Below are positions 27,203-36,676 of a stretch of 64,000 bases of DNA, in pieces. Numbering within the stretch: position 1 is the first letter of the stretch; each line of letters begins with the position of its first letter. The notes under the pieces are model-generated. The model saw nothing but the letters and a program-made list of their open reading frames with translations, was not told the DNA's origin and searched no databases. The position numbers and the translations under genes are program-made. The DNA comes from CAZLFQ01 sp964558975. GTDB lineage: Bacteria > Pseudomonadota > Alphaproteobacteria > Rickettsiales > Midichloriaceae. The stretch covers positions 248,001-312,000 of the forward strand of contig CAZLFQ010000001.1 of NCBI GenBank assembly GCA_964558975.1, written 5' to 3'.

Positions 27203-27742
27203 TTATTCTAGGAAAAACTCTTCAATTTGCTTATAAACTCTATGCCCACTACTGCTTACAGTTGAAGAAAAGAGGCCAAAACTTTTTAGTTCAAAGCTAG
27301 GCAAAGCAAAAGCTTTATTTCTTTCTAAAAAGTTATCTATTGAATCCTTATCAATTCCCAACTTAGTTCTACAAATTGTTATATGAGGCTGAAAGTCTGT
27401 GGTTTCAGGGCGCTCACTAACTTTATATATTTGACTTCTTAAGTCGTTCAGCTTTTTATTATCACGTATTCTTATATAAACCACATGCCTTGGAAAATCG
27501 CCAAATAATCCCAAACCCTCAGGTTTGAGTAAAAATTTCTCAACTTTCACCCTTTTCAAATCATCTATTATTTTTTTGAGCTCAGCCTCATCAGCATCAC
27601 CATAAAATTTTAAAGTAATATGCAAATTTTCAACTGGTGTTTTTCCTAAAAACTTTGATTCAAAGTCACTTTGAAGCTCAAATATCTTAGGATATAAATC
27701 CGTTGGCACTGCTATCGCACAAAATAATCTTGTTAAAATCAT
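27203..27742 (-). CDS. thpR: RNA 2',3'-cyclic phosphodiesterase
   Basis: A 179-residue 2H phosphoesterase (once called 2'-5' RNA ligase). The two HxT motifs are HITLKFYG and HITICR, spaced about 80 residues apart as in the family. The start is ATG at 27742, which comes one base after the pepA stop (TAAAATG); an in-frame ATG at 27763 would overlap pepA by 20 bases. It is probably cotranscribed with pepA. Confidence 0.88.
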   Translation of the reverse strand: MILTRLFCAIAVPTDLYPKIFELQSDFESKFLGKTPVENLHITLKFYGDADEAELKKIIDDLKRVKVEKFLLKPEGLGLFGDFPRHVVYIRIRDNKKLNDLRSQIYKVSERPETTDFQPHITICRTKLGIDKDSIDNFLERNKAFALPSFELKSFGLFSSTVSSSGHRVYKQIEEFFLE

Positions 27743-27743
27743 T

Positions 27744-29234
27744 TTATTCGTAGTAGTCAGCAACCAATTGATTTAGCAATCTAACACCAAACCCTGTAGC
27801 GCCTTTTGGAGCCAAATCAGAGCCAGTTTTATCCCAAGCCATGCCTGCGATATCAAGATGCGCCCAAGGATATTTATTTACAAATCGCTGCAAGAATTGT
27901 GCAGCAGTTATGCTGCCACCACCGCGACCATTACCTGTGTTTTTAACATCAGCAATTTCAGAGTTGATTTGCTTATCATAAGAATCTTTTAACGGCATCC
28001 TCCATAAACCTTCACCAACTTTTGCTGAAGTTTTAAGTAGTTTATCTGCTAACGCATCATTATTTGAAAACAGCCCAGCATTAATATTCTCACCTAATGC
28101 AATTACAATCGCTCCAGTAAGTGTTGCAAGGTTGATCATGAATTCAGGCTTATACTTACCTTGTGTGTACCATAACACGTCTGCAAGCACTAAGCGCCCC
28201 TCTGCATCAGTGTTATCAATTTCAATTGTCTGACCAGACATAGATACAACAACGTCTGCTGGTCTTTGTGCACTTCCTGATGGCATATTCTCAACAAGTC
28301 CAATCGCGCCAATTACATTCGCTTTTGCTTTTCTAGAAGCTAAAGTATGCATCAACCCAGTAACAGTTCCTGCACCACCCATATCATACTTCATATCAGC
28401 CATATTTGCAGATGGTTTTATAGAAATACCACCAGAATCAAAGGTCACTCCTTTACCAACAAATGCGATAGGTTTTTGGCTTTTTGAACCACCCTTCCAC
28501 TCCATTATAACTGTATATGACTCGCGGACACTTCCCTGCCCTACACCAAGCAATGCATTCATGCCGAGTTTCTTCATTTCTTTTTGATCTAGTACTGAAA
28601 CTTTTACGCCTAACTTAGAAAGTTTTTTGCACTCTTCCACAAACGTTGCAGGATACAAAACATTTGGTGGTTGAGAAACTAAATCTCGTGTCACAAATAC
28701 TCCACCAGCTACAGAATCTATGTGATGAGTATGGCTTTTCATCTTAGCCACAGCACTGGTAAGTACAGTTAGTTTTTTTACATTAGATTTATGATCATCT
28801 TTTTTATCAACAAAATATCTGTTGAAATTATAGCTTCTGAGTTTCGTTCCCAACGCTACATTGCAAGCCAAATCATCAGCAGCAATTTTCCAAGACTTAT
28901 TATCTTCAAGCACAATGCTTGCAGTATCACATTCTATGGAATTTAAGAGAGAGTATATTTTTCCACCCACAGATTGCATAGCTAATGCATCTACATCACC
29001 TTTTTTGCCTACACCCACTAGAGTAACTCTATCAAGCTTTGAGCCATGCGGAGCAACTATATTTAAAAAGTGTCCTTTCTTTCCTTTGAAGCTTTTTGAC
29101 GAGGAAATCGCCCTTTTAATTTGATCTTTAAACGAAGATTTCTCAAGCAATGTACTTAGTTTCAAATCCTCATCAATTAAAAATACTGCAATCCCAGACT
29201 TAGGCATTTCTAATTTTGCAAAAGACAACTCCAT
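27744..29234 (-). CDS. pepA: Leucyl aminopeptidase (M17)
   Basis: A 496-residue cytoplasmic two-metal aminopeptidase. The family signature NTDAEGRLVLADVLWY is intact, as are the metal/active-site segments FVGKGVTFDSGGISIKPSANMADMKYDMGGA. The N-terminal macro-like domain covers about residues 1-160. Length is normal. It leads a two-gene run with thpR; 418 bases with no confident gene lie upstream. Confidence 0.95.
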   Translation of the reverse strand: MELSFAKLEMPKSGIAVFLIDEDLKLSTLLEKSSFKDQIKRAISSSKSFKGKKGHFLNIVAPHGSKLDRVTLVGVGKKGDVDALAMQSVGGKIYSLLNSIECDTASIVLEDNKSWKIAADDLACNVALGTKLRSYNFNRYFVDKKDDHKSNVKKLTVLTSAVAKMKSHTHHIDSVAGGVFVTRDLVSQPPNVLYPATFVEECKKLSKLGVKVSVLDQKEMKKLGMNALLGVGQGSVRESYTVIMEWKGGSKSQKPIAFVGKGVTFDSGGISIKPSANMADMKYDMGGAGTVTGLMHTLASRKAKANVIGAIGLVENMPSGSAQRPADVVVSMSGQTIEIDNTDAEGRLVLADVLWYTQGKYKPEFMINLATLTGAIVIALGENINAGLFSNNDALADKLLKTSAKVGEGLWRMPLKDSYDKQINSEIADVKNTGNGRGGGSITAAQFLQRFVNKYPWAHLDIAGMAWDKTGSDLAPKGATGFGVRLLNQLVADYYE

Positions 29235-29353
29235 ATTTTCTCCATAATTAACTAACGTTACAAGATTAACATAATGATAATTATTGGCAAACTTATTGTT
29301 GAGTATAATTGGAAAGAAAAATACTATAACCGTACGATCAACTAAAAATTTTT

Positions 29354-29587
29354 ATGTTAGCCGAAAAAGTAATTACTGCTATTCAAAGAGCTTCAAGCAA
29401 TATTCAAAACCAAGATAGACTACTTGAAGAACTTGAGCAGCTTAGAAAAAGCCAATAATCCAGAAATTTGAGTGATAGAACAATGAGAATTGAATTAGAC
29501 CGAATCGCAAAGCTTTATGGTATCTCTGTATCTATTGGGGCCGATTCATCAATTGAAATAATTTTATCAAACGCTATGTGTAGATAA
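29354..29587 (+). pseudogene. Two short in-frame ORFs split by a stop; possible degraded gene
   Basis: An ATG at 29354 opens 34 codons (MLAEKVITAIQRASS, then a Glu-rich helix) to TAA at 29456. The same frame continues with an ATG at 29483 and another 34 codons (MRIELDRIAKLYGISVSIG) to TAA at 29585. Together they would be a 77-residue, helix-then-alpha/beta protein with one internal TAA. I do not recognise it. It may be a decayed small gene, two tiny genes or chance. The rest of the 29235-29653 gap holds nothing I can name. Confidence 0.3.
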
Positions 29588-29653
29588 AAAACTGTTTTAT
29601 TTTAGAAAACATGTTGTAACCTATTGAATATATAGGGATGTAACAATTAAATA

Positions 29654-31069
29654 ATGATAGCAAGTACCATGGTCGGCTTAGGCTGCATAGCATATATTTT
29701 TGCTACTACACTTTTAGGGTATTTCATTACAAGGAATATAAAAACTGCAAAAGGTTTCATCTTAGCAAACAGATCTCTTCCAATTCATATTACTGCAGCT
29801 ACAGTCTTTGCAACTTGGTTCGGTTCCGAGTCTATACTTGGAATTCCAGGTGCATTTGCTGAGCATGGAATTATTGGTGTCATTTCAGATCCTATTGGTG
29901 CGGCAGCGTGTCTTATATTTATTGCAGTGTTTCTTGGTAGGAAATTTTATCAAATGAATGTGCTAACATTGGCAGATTATTTGAGTAGTCGTTACGATAA
30001 GAAAACAGAAGTCATTTTAGGTTTTGCTATATCTGTTTCATATTTCGGTTGGATCGCAGCACAATTCTTAGCATTTGGTTTTGTTGTAAACCATCTATTT
30101 CCAGAGCATATCTCTGTAGATACTGGCAAATTTATTGGTGCTGTTGTTGTGTTAGCCTATACGTATAGAGGCGGTATGATGTCAGTTGCAATTAACGATT
30201 TCATCCAGACTTTTATGATTATAGTTGGGTTAATATTTACGTATACGATCATATATTTGGAAGGAATGGACTTCACCACAATATTCCAATATGCGCATGA
30301 TCAGAATTATTTAAAGTGGGAATACAATGATCACTATCCAAACATTTGGAGTATTGTTGTTGTTTTATTTGCAATGATTCTTGGCTCAATCCCTCAACAA
30401 GATACATATCAACGTATTACTTCTGCTAAAAATGAGAATACTGCTATTTACGGAACTATACTAGGAGCATTTGTATACCTGTTCGTAACAGTCATACCGA
30501 TATTAATGGTTATGGCTGCTTTAAAATCGGGCTTTTTACCTCAAGATGAAAACTTTGAACTTGTAGTAATAAAGTACATAGTGGCAAAAACACCTCCGAT
30601 AATTCAAATCCTATTTTTTGGTGCGTTAATGGCAGCAATCCTTTCCACAATTTCTGGAACTACACTTGCTGCATCTGTTGTATTCAGCGAAAATGTTATT
30701 GGCGCTTTAACTCAATATGGGAAAGATATGAGGTCATTGAGAATAAGCCTAGTTCTTTGTACTATGATAGTTCTATTAATATCTCTTTATACAAACGATT
30801 CTATACATGGCTTAGTAGAAAGCTCTGGAAAAATAACAATGATAATGGCATTCTGCCCGCTAATCTTCGGATTATTTTGGAAGAAAGCCAGTGCTTCTGC
30901 CGCGTTACTTTCAAGCCTTTTTGCAATCACATCATGGCTTTGTTTAGAAACCATAAACTATAATTTTGGTGAAGAAATAATTGCAGTACCTGAGTTGATC
31001 GCCTTTAGTATATCTTTTTTCTCAATGATTATTATTTCATTTGCCTATCCTAATCGCCATAGACATTAA
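29654..31069 (+). CDS. Sodium:solute symporter (SSS family)
   Basis: A 471-residue protein with about 12-13 spans. The opening GYFITRNIKTAKGFILANRSLPIHITAATVFATWFG is the SSS-family start (after the first span, the conserved cytoplasmic loop and the Na+-site helix). YRGGMMSVAINDFIQTFMII and GSIPQQDTYQRITSAKNENTAIYG are the family signature region. The substrate cannot be told from sequence (proline, pantothenate and other solutes are possible). The ATG at 29654 follows a gap without clear promoter. Confidence 0.85.
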   Translation: MIASTMVGLGCIAYIFATTLLGYFITRNIKTAKGFILANRSLPIHITAATVFATWFGSESILGIPGAFAEHGIIGVISDPIGAAACLIFIAVFLGRKFYQMNVLTLADYLSSRYDKKTEVILGFAISVSYFGWIAAQFLAFGFVVNHLFPEHISVDTGKFIGAVVVLAYTYRGGMMSVAINDFIQTFMIIVGLIFTYTIIYLEGMDFTTIFQYAHDQNYLKWEYNDHYPNIWSIVVVLFAMILGSIPQQDTYQRITSAKNENTAIYGTILGAFVYLFVTVIPILMVMAALKSGFLPQDENFELVVIKYIVAKTPPIIQILFFGALMAAILSTISGTTLAASVVFSENVIGALTQYGKDMRSLRISLVLCTMIVLLISLYTNDSIHGLVESSGKITMIMAFCPLIFGLFWKKASASAALLSSLFAITSWLCLETINYNFGEEIIAVPELIAFSISFFSMIIISFAYPNRHRH

Positions 31070-31112
31070 ATATTTGTTATATAAAATCACCCTAACTATA
31101 TGAGCTATATTT

Positions 31113-32003
31113 ATGAATAATTTAAAAAAAGGTGATTTAATAGACGTTATAGCGCCAAGCAGCGCTGGTAAAGACCCGAAACATCTTGATCTTTCTATCC
31201 AATATTATTCAGAATTGGGATATAAAATTCTATATCCCGATAATATGTTAGACTTTGAAAATACATTCCATGCGAATACTGATGAGTTTAGATCTAATAC
31301 CCTCATCAATGCTCTAATAAATAATAAATCAAAAGTAGTTTGGTGCTGGAAAGGCGGATATGGTTCATCAAAACTTATCCCAGATTTATTAAAGATTAAA
31401 AAACCATCCGATGAAAAAGTTTTTATTGGATTCAGCGACATCACTGCCTTACACATTTTTTTAAACCAGAATTGGGGATGGAAGACAATTCACGGAGCAT
31501 CATTCTCGAACCCTATTAGACAAGAATTCGATCCTAAAAACACGAAAGATGTTCTAGATTTACTCACTGGTGCTCAACAAAATATTATAATTAATGATTT
31601 AGTTAAGCTTTCAGGTTTTGACACTGTTTCAGGATTTATCACAGGCGGTAATTTAAGCATGCTTGAGCAAAGCATAGGCACAGCTTGGCAGGTTGATATG
31701 ACTGATAAAATTGTTATTTTAGAAGATGTAGATGAACGTGGCTACAGAGTTGATAGAATGTTAGATCACCTTCTTCAAGCTGATATATTAAATAAAGCCA
31801 AGGCTGTTGTATTCGGTCAGTTTACTAACTCAAAAGAATCTGATGATTCAGATAATATCCCTATTGCAATTGAGCAGTTTAGTAAAAAAGTATCATATCC
31901 TATATTTAGAACCAATCTAATAGGTCATGGCTTTAGAAACATCCCTTTCGTTTACGGCGCACATGGCAAAATCGCAGGTTCAACGCTTGAGATGAGTTGG
32001 TAG
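31113..32003 (+). CDS. ldcA: Muramoyltetrapeptide (LD-)carboxypeptidase, S66 family
   Basis: A 296-residue peptidase that removes the terminal D-Ala from murein tetrapeptides in recycling. The Ser nucleophile lies in FIGFSDITALHIFL, the Glu in IVILEDVDERGYRVDRML, and the His in FVYGAHGKIAG, forming the Ser-His-Glu triad of S66. GGYGSSKLIPDL matches the conserved N-terminal domain. Alternative S66 members (MccF) cleave microcin-type acyl-adenylates, so LdcA is the likelier but not the only reading. Its stop is 5 bases from the stop of the convergent ankyrin gene. Confidence 0.88.
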   Translation: MNNLKKGDLIDVIAPSSAGKDPKHLDLSIQYYSELGYKILYPDNMLDFENTFHANTDEFRSNTLINALINNKSKVVWCWKGGYGSSKLIPDLLKIKKPSDEKVFIGFSDITALHIFLNQNWGWKTIHGASFSNPIRQEFDPKNTKDVLDLLTGAQQNIIINDLVKLSGFDTVSGFITGGNLSMLEQSIGTAWQVDMTDKIVILEDVDERGYRVDRMLDHLLQADILNKAKAVVFGQFTNSKESDDSDNIPIAIEQFSKKVSYPIFRTNLIGHGFRNIPFVYGAHGKIAGSTLEMSW

Positions 32004-32008
32004 TATTT

Positions 32009-35000
32009 TTATTCCACAAAACATATCTCAGGCTCTGCAGCTAAGTAAACTTTCTTTCTATGTTCTGCAAACTCAGCAGATGTGAAGGTCTCTATGAATT
32101 TTTCATAGGATGATAACTCCCCATCATTCTTCATTTTTTCTGCATTGCTGCTAACATATTGCTCGCAACCCATGGCTTTGTAATTTGCAATCATCTCTTC
32201 TTCAGTAAGTGGTTTTGCACTATCTAAAGCAGATTCTTTATAGTTAGGGTTTGAGATAACCTGACCAGTACCAACAATAGTTAAAGATTTTATTGCTTCT
32301 ACAGGAATCGTAGAAAGTGTGACTAACTCAAACTCTTGCATATTTCTACCGCAAACAAATTTAGTTTCAGGACCAACTTTAATTTGCATTAAAACACCGC
32401 CGCTATTGGGAAGCGATGATATCCCTGTATTGCCTCCTGCAAACGCGGTAGCCATACTTTTTGAGAAGCTTACATAATTGCCAGAAAATTCCCAAGAAGC
32501 AAAACCTGATTTTATGGTTTTAGACCAAGGTTCTTGGGCGTGAAATCCAAAGTTATGTACCCCTGTTTTTAGAAGTGCCTTATGCCCATGTAAGAAATTA
32601 TGGTTTGTAAAACTTTCTATATCAATTAATCGCAATCCGCGATAAACAAAATGCTCTTCTTGTAATGGTACTAGCGTAAGTTCGTTTATTGCCAAAACTT
32701 CAAGTGCCAAATCTTCTTCAATACGCTGTACTACTTGGCTCATACTATCTGCATATTTTGAATAATCAGTTAAACATCTATTCACTTCATTAACCTCAAA
32801 GCCCTCAAGATACTTTTCTACTAAAGGATTAAGGAATTGATCATTCAAAACCATTTTAAGTTCATTGGTGTTTTCATAATCTTTTGGATCATTCAAATAT
32901 TTATGAAGGAAGCTTGGTAGCTGAATTCCATTCTTAGTTAATACACCTATTAAAGCTTGGAATTTATTAACTTCCTGTGAAGCTAAGATTCCTGCTTTTA
33001 TTGACTCCACTATGTCATGACGCAAATCATAAGAAACGCTTCCACCTTTGTTTTGTAAGAATGCAGCTTCAATAACATTTCCTTTTTGTAATGCGCTGTT
33101 TACAACTTCAGGGATTTCTTTCCAATTTGGCAATAAGTCGTTTTCAACCAGTTGCTTAATTGACTTATTCGAATACCATTTTTGATCATTATTATTGTTA
33201 GCATTTTGGTCGATTCCAAGTTCGCTAAATACTTTTAATTGCTCAATATCAGATGTACTATGTAATAACGTATTTCCAGCATTATCTATGACATCTGTTT
33301 TTGCGCCACTAGCTAAAAGAAACTCCGCTATTTCTTTATTTGCAGCATAGAATATGGGGGTTTTGCCTGAGCTATCTGTTGCATTTATATCAACACCATT
33401 TGCTATCAATTTTTTCAAAATATCCAATGATTTCGTTGCATAATAATGAGTAAATGAAAGCGTCTTAACACCAATTAATTTGGGATTATTATTATAGAAA
33501 TTTGGATAGTCTAATTGATTTGGAAGAGTGAAGGACTGGTTAAAATCTATATTACCAAAAAAATGTTTGATATTAGGCCAGTTATGCTCACCAAACAGCA
33601 TAAGTAAATCCAGCTCGTGTGGTTTCACCCCTTGTTGATAAATGTAAAGAGGTGTAAATGAATCAACTTGTCCTAATAAGTTTTTTAATGTTGTAAGCGG
33701 ATAACCTTCCTTAGTTTGAGTAAATAAACTTGCACCGTTTTTTAACAAGAATTCAACTACATTCCAAGTACTTGATATGGCTGCTAATTGGATTGGTAAC
33801 ATACCAATAGTTGGGTAAAACCAATTTTCTAAATTTACAGTGAGTGCCTTATTTACATCCAATCCATTATCAATTGCGAATTGTACAAGTTTTTCTGATG
33901 ATGATACTAGAGTTGTACATAAATTTGCTGTACTGAGTTTATACCCATGTTGCTCACTTAATAACTTAAGAGTTGCCAATGCTTTATCAGAATTACTACC
34001 TGCATTCATAATTGTCAAACTTACTAATTCATCACGCTGCTCTTGGTCTAATTTTTCAAAAGCACCGTGATTAATCAAGTAATCTCTCACTTCATGCGCA
34101 GTAGAGCATACCTTAAGTAAAGGACTTCCCCAAAGCTTAAAATCTTGTTCTAATATACCTTCTTGCAACAAAGTAATCACAAGACCTATTCTAGTATCAG
34201 AGCTAAATAAGCAGCTAATTATTAGATTTTCTGAAACTTTTAATAAGCCATTCTTGAATAATGGTATTAAAGCTTCTGTTGAAAAAACACTGGCTATAAC
34301 TTCAGAAACTTTTGTCTTTGTTGACATACTAAAATTTGAAGTGTTAGAAACTTCATCATCTAAGTTCAAACCTTTTTCAAAAAGGTAATTTAAAAATTCT
34401 TTTGATTTCATTACAGCTTTGATCTGCTGGGCTTTTCTCATGCAATCAATAAAATCTATTGGCTTAATAATGCCTTGATCAATTAATGATATTGCATGCT
34501 CTATGTTCAATCCTTCATAGCTGAACAGTCTCTCTAAATTATCTAGTAATTTAAAACCGTTCTTAGTAAGAATATCTAAATTGACTAAAATAGATTGAGC
34601 AATTATAGATCCTTCAGATGCATATCCTGGAAAAGTAATTGAAGATGCTTCTGCACCCTTATCTAGAAGAAGTTTTGTTAAATTCTGCATCCCTTTTTCA
34701 AGAGATATATATAGAAGAGATTCTAGTCGGTAAGTTGAATCAACTATAAAATTCACATCAAGAATATTGTTGTTTATCAAATCAACTAAAACTTCTTCTT
34801 TCAAACCTCCATTAGATTTAATAAGTCTAGCAATTTCAGATGTATTTAAGCCCATCTTTACTAGAGTTAAAAGATTAGATTTATAGAAGTCAACCCTATA
34901 ATATAAGTCTAGAATTGCAAAACCTTGCGATAACTTCAAACCTTTGTCTGCCATGACTTCTAAAGCTTGTGAAAGATTACGTTGGCAAACTAAGTCGAAT

Positions 35001-35782
35001 AATGATATTTCAATTTCTTCATTGCTCCAAGAAGCGTAACGTTTTCCAATATACTTGAATTCTGGCTGTATAAATTCTTTTTCTAATAGATTTGCAAGCA
35101 TTTCATCGCTTATTATACTAGCTAAAATAGCAAAATTATTTTTGATGTTAAATCCAGAATTTATTAATTCAGGAAGGTGCTTTATTATAGTTTTAGTGTT
35201 GCTATTAGTAGCGATAACCTCCTCTGCTTTTGCGCCTTTAGCAAGAAGAGCTTCAACAGTTTTGGAATGATATGAATTTGCTTCGTTACCCAAAAATTCT
35301 AATGACATATCAAGTAGCGATTTAGGTCGGTCATTATACTCCAGTTTTACAGCTTCATTTACATCTATTAAATTTGAATTAATATAATCTGCTAACAGCT
35401 GTTCGTTGAAATTTTTGATTTCATTGAAATACTCAACATTTCTAGGGATACTAAGTCCATTTTTTAATAACTTGATCAATGACTCTGTAGAAATTTTATC
35501 TTCCTCACTTCTATAGGCAAAATCTAAAAGATCTACATTGTTAGCATTTGCGCCATTTTCAAGCAAGTAATTAAGTACTTTTTCTTTTATTGTATAAGTA
35601 AGTGCTTTTAAAAAAGATTGTTCTCTATAACCAAATTTTTGGTTTATATCATACTGACTATCTTCAAAAAAAGATTTAACTATATCAACATCATCATCCT
35701 CCAAAGCTTTTAATAAATCTGAAGTTATCCAATTATAAATTGTATGTTGAGTTTTATCTTCGAGAGACACATTCGCAACCAT
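32009..35782 (-). CDS. Giant ankyrin-repeat protein with ADP-ribosyltransferase-like C-terminus
   Basis: A 1257-residue soluble protein. Degenerate ankyrin-type repeats fill about residues 25-900; good ones include DINATDSSGKTPIFYAANKEIAEFLLASGA and the NGASLF unit near 690. The C-terminal domain (about 1020-1210) reads like an R-S-E ADP-ribosyltransferase: VYRGL with Arg1048, SFS at 1105-1107 before KSMATAFAGG, and EFE at 1150-1152 before LVTLSTIPVEAI. Spacings (57 and 45 residues) suit the fold. There is no signal peptide. It lies 53 bases after virB9 on the same strand, with an inverted repeat at its start codon. I infer a secreted effector; the ART call is by motif reading only. Confidence 0.75.
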   Translation of the reverse strand: MVANVSLEDKTQHTIYNWITSDLLKALEDDDVDIVKSFFEDSQYDINQKFGYREQSFLKALTYTIKEKVLNYLLENGANANNVDLLDFAYRSEEDKISTESLIKLLKNGLSIPRNVEYFNEIKNFNEQLLADYINSNLIDVNEAVKLEYNDRPKSLLDMSLEFLGNEANSYHSKTVEALLAKGAKAEEVIATNSNTKTIIKHLPELINSGFNIKNNFAILASIISDEMLANLLEKEFIQPEFKYIGKRYASWSNEEIEISLFDLVCQRNLSQALEVMADKGLKLSQGFAILDLYYRVDFYKSNLLTLVKMGLNTSEIARLIKSNGGLKEEVLVDLINNNILDVNFIVDSTYRLESLLYISLEKGMQNLTKLLLDKGAEASSITFPGYASEGSIIAQSILVNLDILTKNGFKLLDNLERLFSYEGLNIEHAISLIDQGIIKPIDFIDCMRKAQQIKAVMKSKEFLNYLFEKGLNLDDEVSNTSNFSMSTKTKVSEVIASVFSTEALIPLFKNGLLKVSENLIISCLFSSDTRIGLVITLLQEGILEQDFKLWGSPLLKVCSTAHEVRDYLINHGAFEKLDQEQRDELVSLTIMNAGSNSDKALATLKLLSEQHGYKLSTANLCTTLVSSSEKLVQFAIDNGLDVNKALTVNLENWFYPTIGMLPIQLAAISSTWNVVEFLLKNGASLFTQTKEGYPLTTLKNLLGQVDSFTPLYIYQQGVKPHELDLLMLFGEHNWPNIKHFFGNIDFNQSFTLPNQLDYPNFYNNNPKLIGVKTLSFTHYYATKSLDILKKLIANGVDINATDSSGKTPIFYAANKEIAEFLLASGAKTDVIDNAGNTLLHSTSDIEQLKVFSELGIDQNANNNNDQKWYSNKSIKQLVENDLLPNWKEIPEVVNSALQKGNVIEAAFLQNKGGSVSYDLRHDIVESIKAGILASQEVNKFQALIGVLTKNGIQLPSFLHKYLNDPKDYENTNELKMVLNDQFLNPLVEKYLEGFEVNEVNRCLTDYSKYADSMSQVVQRIEEDLALEVLAINELTLVPLQEEHFVYRGLRLIDIESFTNHNFLHGHKALLKTGVHNFGFHAQEPWSKTIKSGFASWEFSGNYVSFSKSMATAFAGGNTGISSLPNSGGVLMQIKVGPETKFVCGRNMQEFELVTLSTIPVEAIKSLTIVGTGQVISNPNYKESALDSAKPLTEEEMIANYKAMGCEQYVSSNAEKMKNDGELSSYEKFIETFTSAEFAEHRKKVYLAAEPEICFVE

Positions 35783-35823
35783 TTAAGTGATTTAGGCAGA
35801 ACTATAGCACTAAATCACTTAAA
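35782..35823. repeat. 14-base perfect inverted repeat at the start codon of the ankyrin gene
   Basis: TTTAAGTGATTTAG (35782-35795) and CTAAATCACTTAAA (35810-35823) are exact inverted copies with a 14-base spacer. It lies between the virB9 stop and the ankyrin gene, and its proximal arm ends on the A of that gene's ATG. There is no T run after it in the reading direction, so it is not a standard terminator. As RNA it could mask the start; as DNA it could be an operator. Confidence 0.6.
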
Positions 35824-35835
35824 ACAGAAGTCATT

Positions 35836-36612
35836 TTAGAAAAATAAGAACTTTTTCTTAGGTTTATTAGCTTTTGAGAAAGTTCCTTTTTCATTGAACA
35901 AGCAAATTGTTGCTGGACCATGTCTTAGGGTAAACCTATCAGACACTCTTTCAATGATTACATATCCGCCTTGTTGACGATAGTTAACCAACCCTTCATT
36001 GCCATTGGCATCTACCGAGAATATTGCTGGAAGATCTGCATTAACATCCCTAAATTTCAAGTAGGTAAACTCACCATCATCAAACACTTGCAGTGGCTCA
36101 ATTGCAGCTCCCGTACCACTCACAGAATATTCGAAGTTGTATAGCTCAGGTTTAGATAAATCAGGGCCAGAATTTGAGTTAACCTGTGTAACAGAACCTG
36201 ATCCAAGATTATATTGCTCTGGATAAACAAACTTCATGACAAAGTTTAGATTCTCATCCTGAACACCAGTAGCTTCTTCTGCATGCATTTCAAAGAAATA
36301 CATTCTTTTATTAGTGATAACTGTCATGTTTGTAGTGGCGTTATCTTCAATTGGTTTTAAAAATATCCTATTTCCAGCTGGAACCATCTGCCATGGAGTT
36401 GGTGTTCCCATTGAAATTGTCTCAATTTCTTCATCGAGTGCAAATTCAATTATAGATTGGAATTCATAATGCCCTGTAAACTTAAAAACAGTGTTAGGAG
36501 TATAGTTAATAATTTTTATTCTACTTTCTCCGCCAATTGGCCTTGCTATACCACCTGCATAGGCTAAGTTAGCAACCAAAAACAATGACACTACAATTAA
36601 AGTTCTCAACAT
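35836..36612 (-). CDS. virB9: Type IV secretion protein VirB9
   Basis: The 258-residue outer-ring component of the type IV secretion core complex. A signal peptide (residues 1-19, MLRTLIVVSLFLVANLAYA) leads to the beta-rich N-terminal domain (TPNTVFKFTGHYEFQSIIEFALDEEIETISMG) and a C-terminal domain that contacts VirB7/VirB10 (LQVFDDGEFTYLKFRD, then AIFSVDANGNEGLVNYR). It is preceded at 64 bases by virB8. Rickettsiales carry duplicated virB8/virB9 away from the main rvh cluster; this pair may be such a copy, since no virB10, B11 or D4 follow. Confidence 0.9.
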   Translation of the reverse strand: MLRTLIVVSLFLVANLAYAGGIARPIGGESRIKIINYTPNTVFKFTGHYEFQSIIEFALDEEIETISMGTPTPWQMVPAGNRIFLKPIEDNATTNMTVITNKRMYFFEMHAEEATGVQDENLNFVMKFVYPEQYNLGSGSVTQVNSNSGPDLSKPELYNFEYSVSGTGAAIEPLQVFDDGEFTYLKFRDVNADLPAIFSVDANGNEGLVNYRQQGGYVIIERVSDRFTLRHGPATICLFNEKGTFSKANKPKKKFLFF

Positions 36613-36676
36613 TATTAGAGTCTCCTAATCTTTTTAAACTTTTGACCTAAAACAAGTATTGCAGCATTTGTATATT

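Noticed and set aside
31113..32003. Microcin immunity protein MccF instead of LdcA
   Set aside because: Both are S66, but there is no microcin gene cluster nearby, and murein recycling is the simpler role. It remains a minor alternative.
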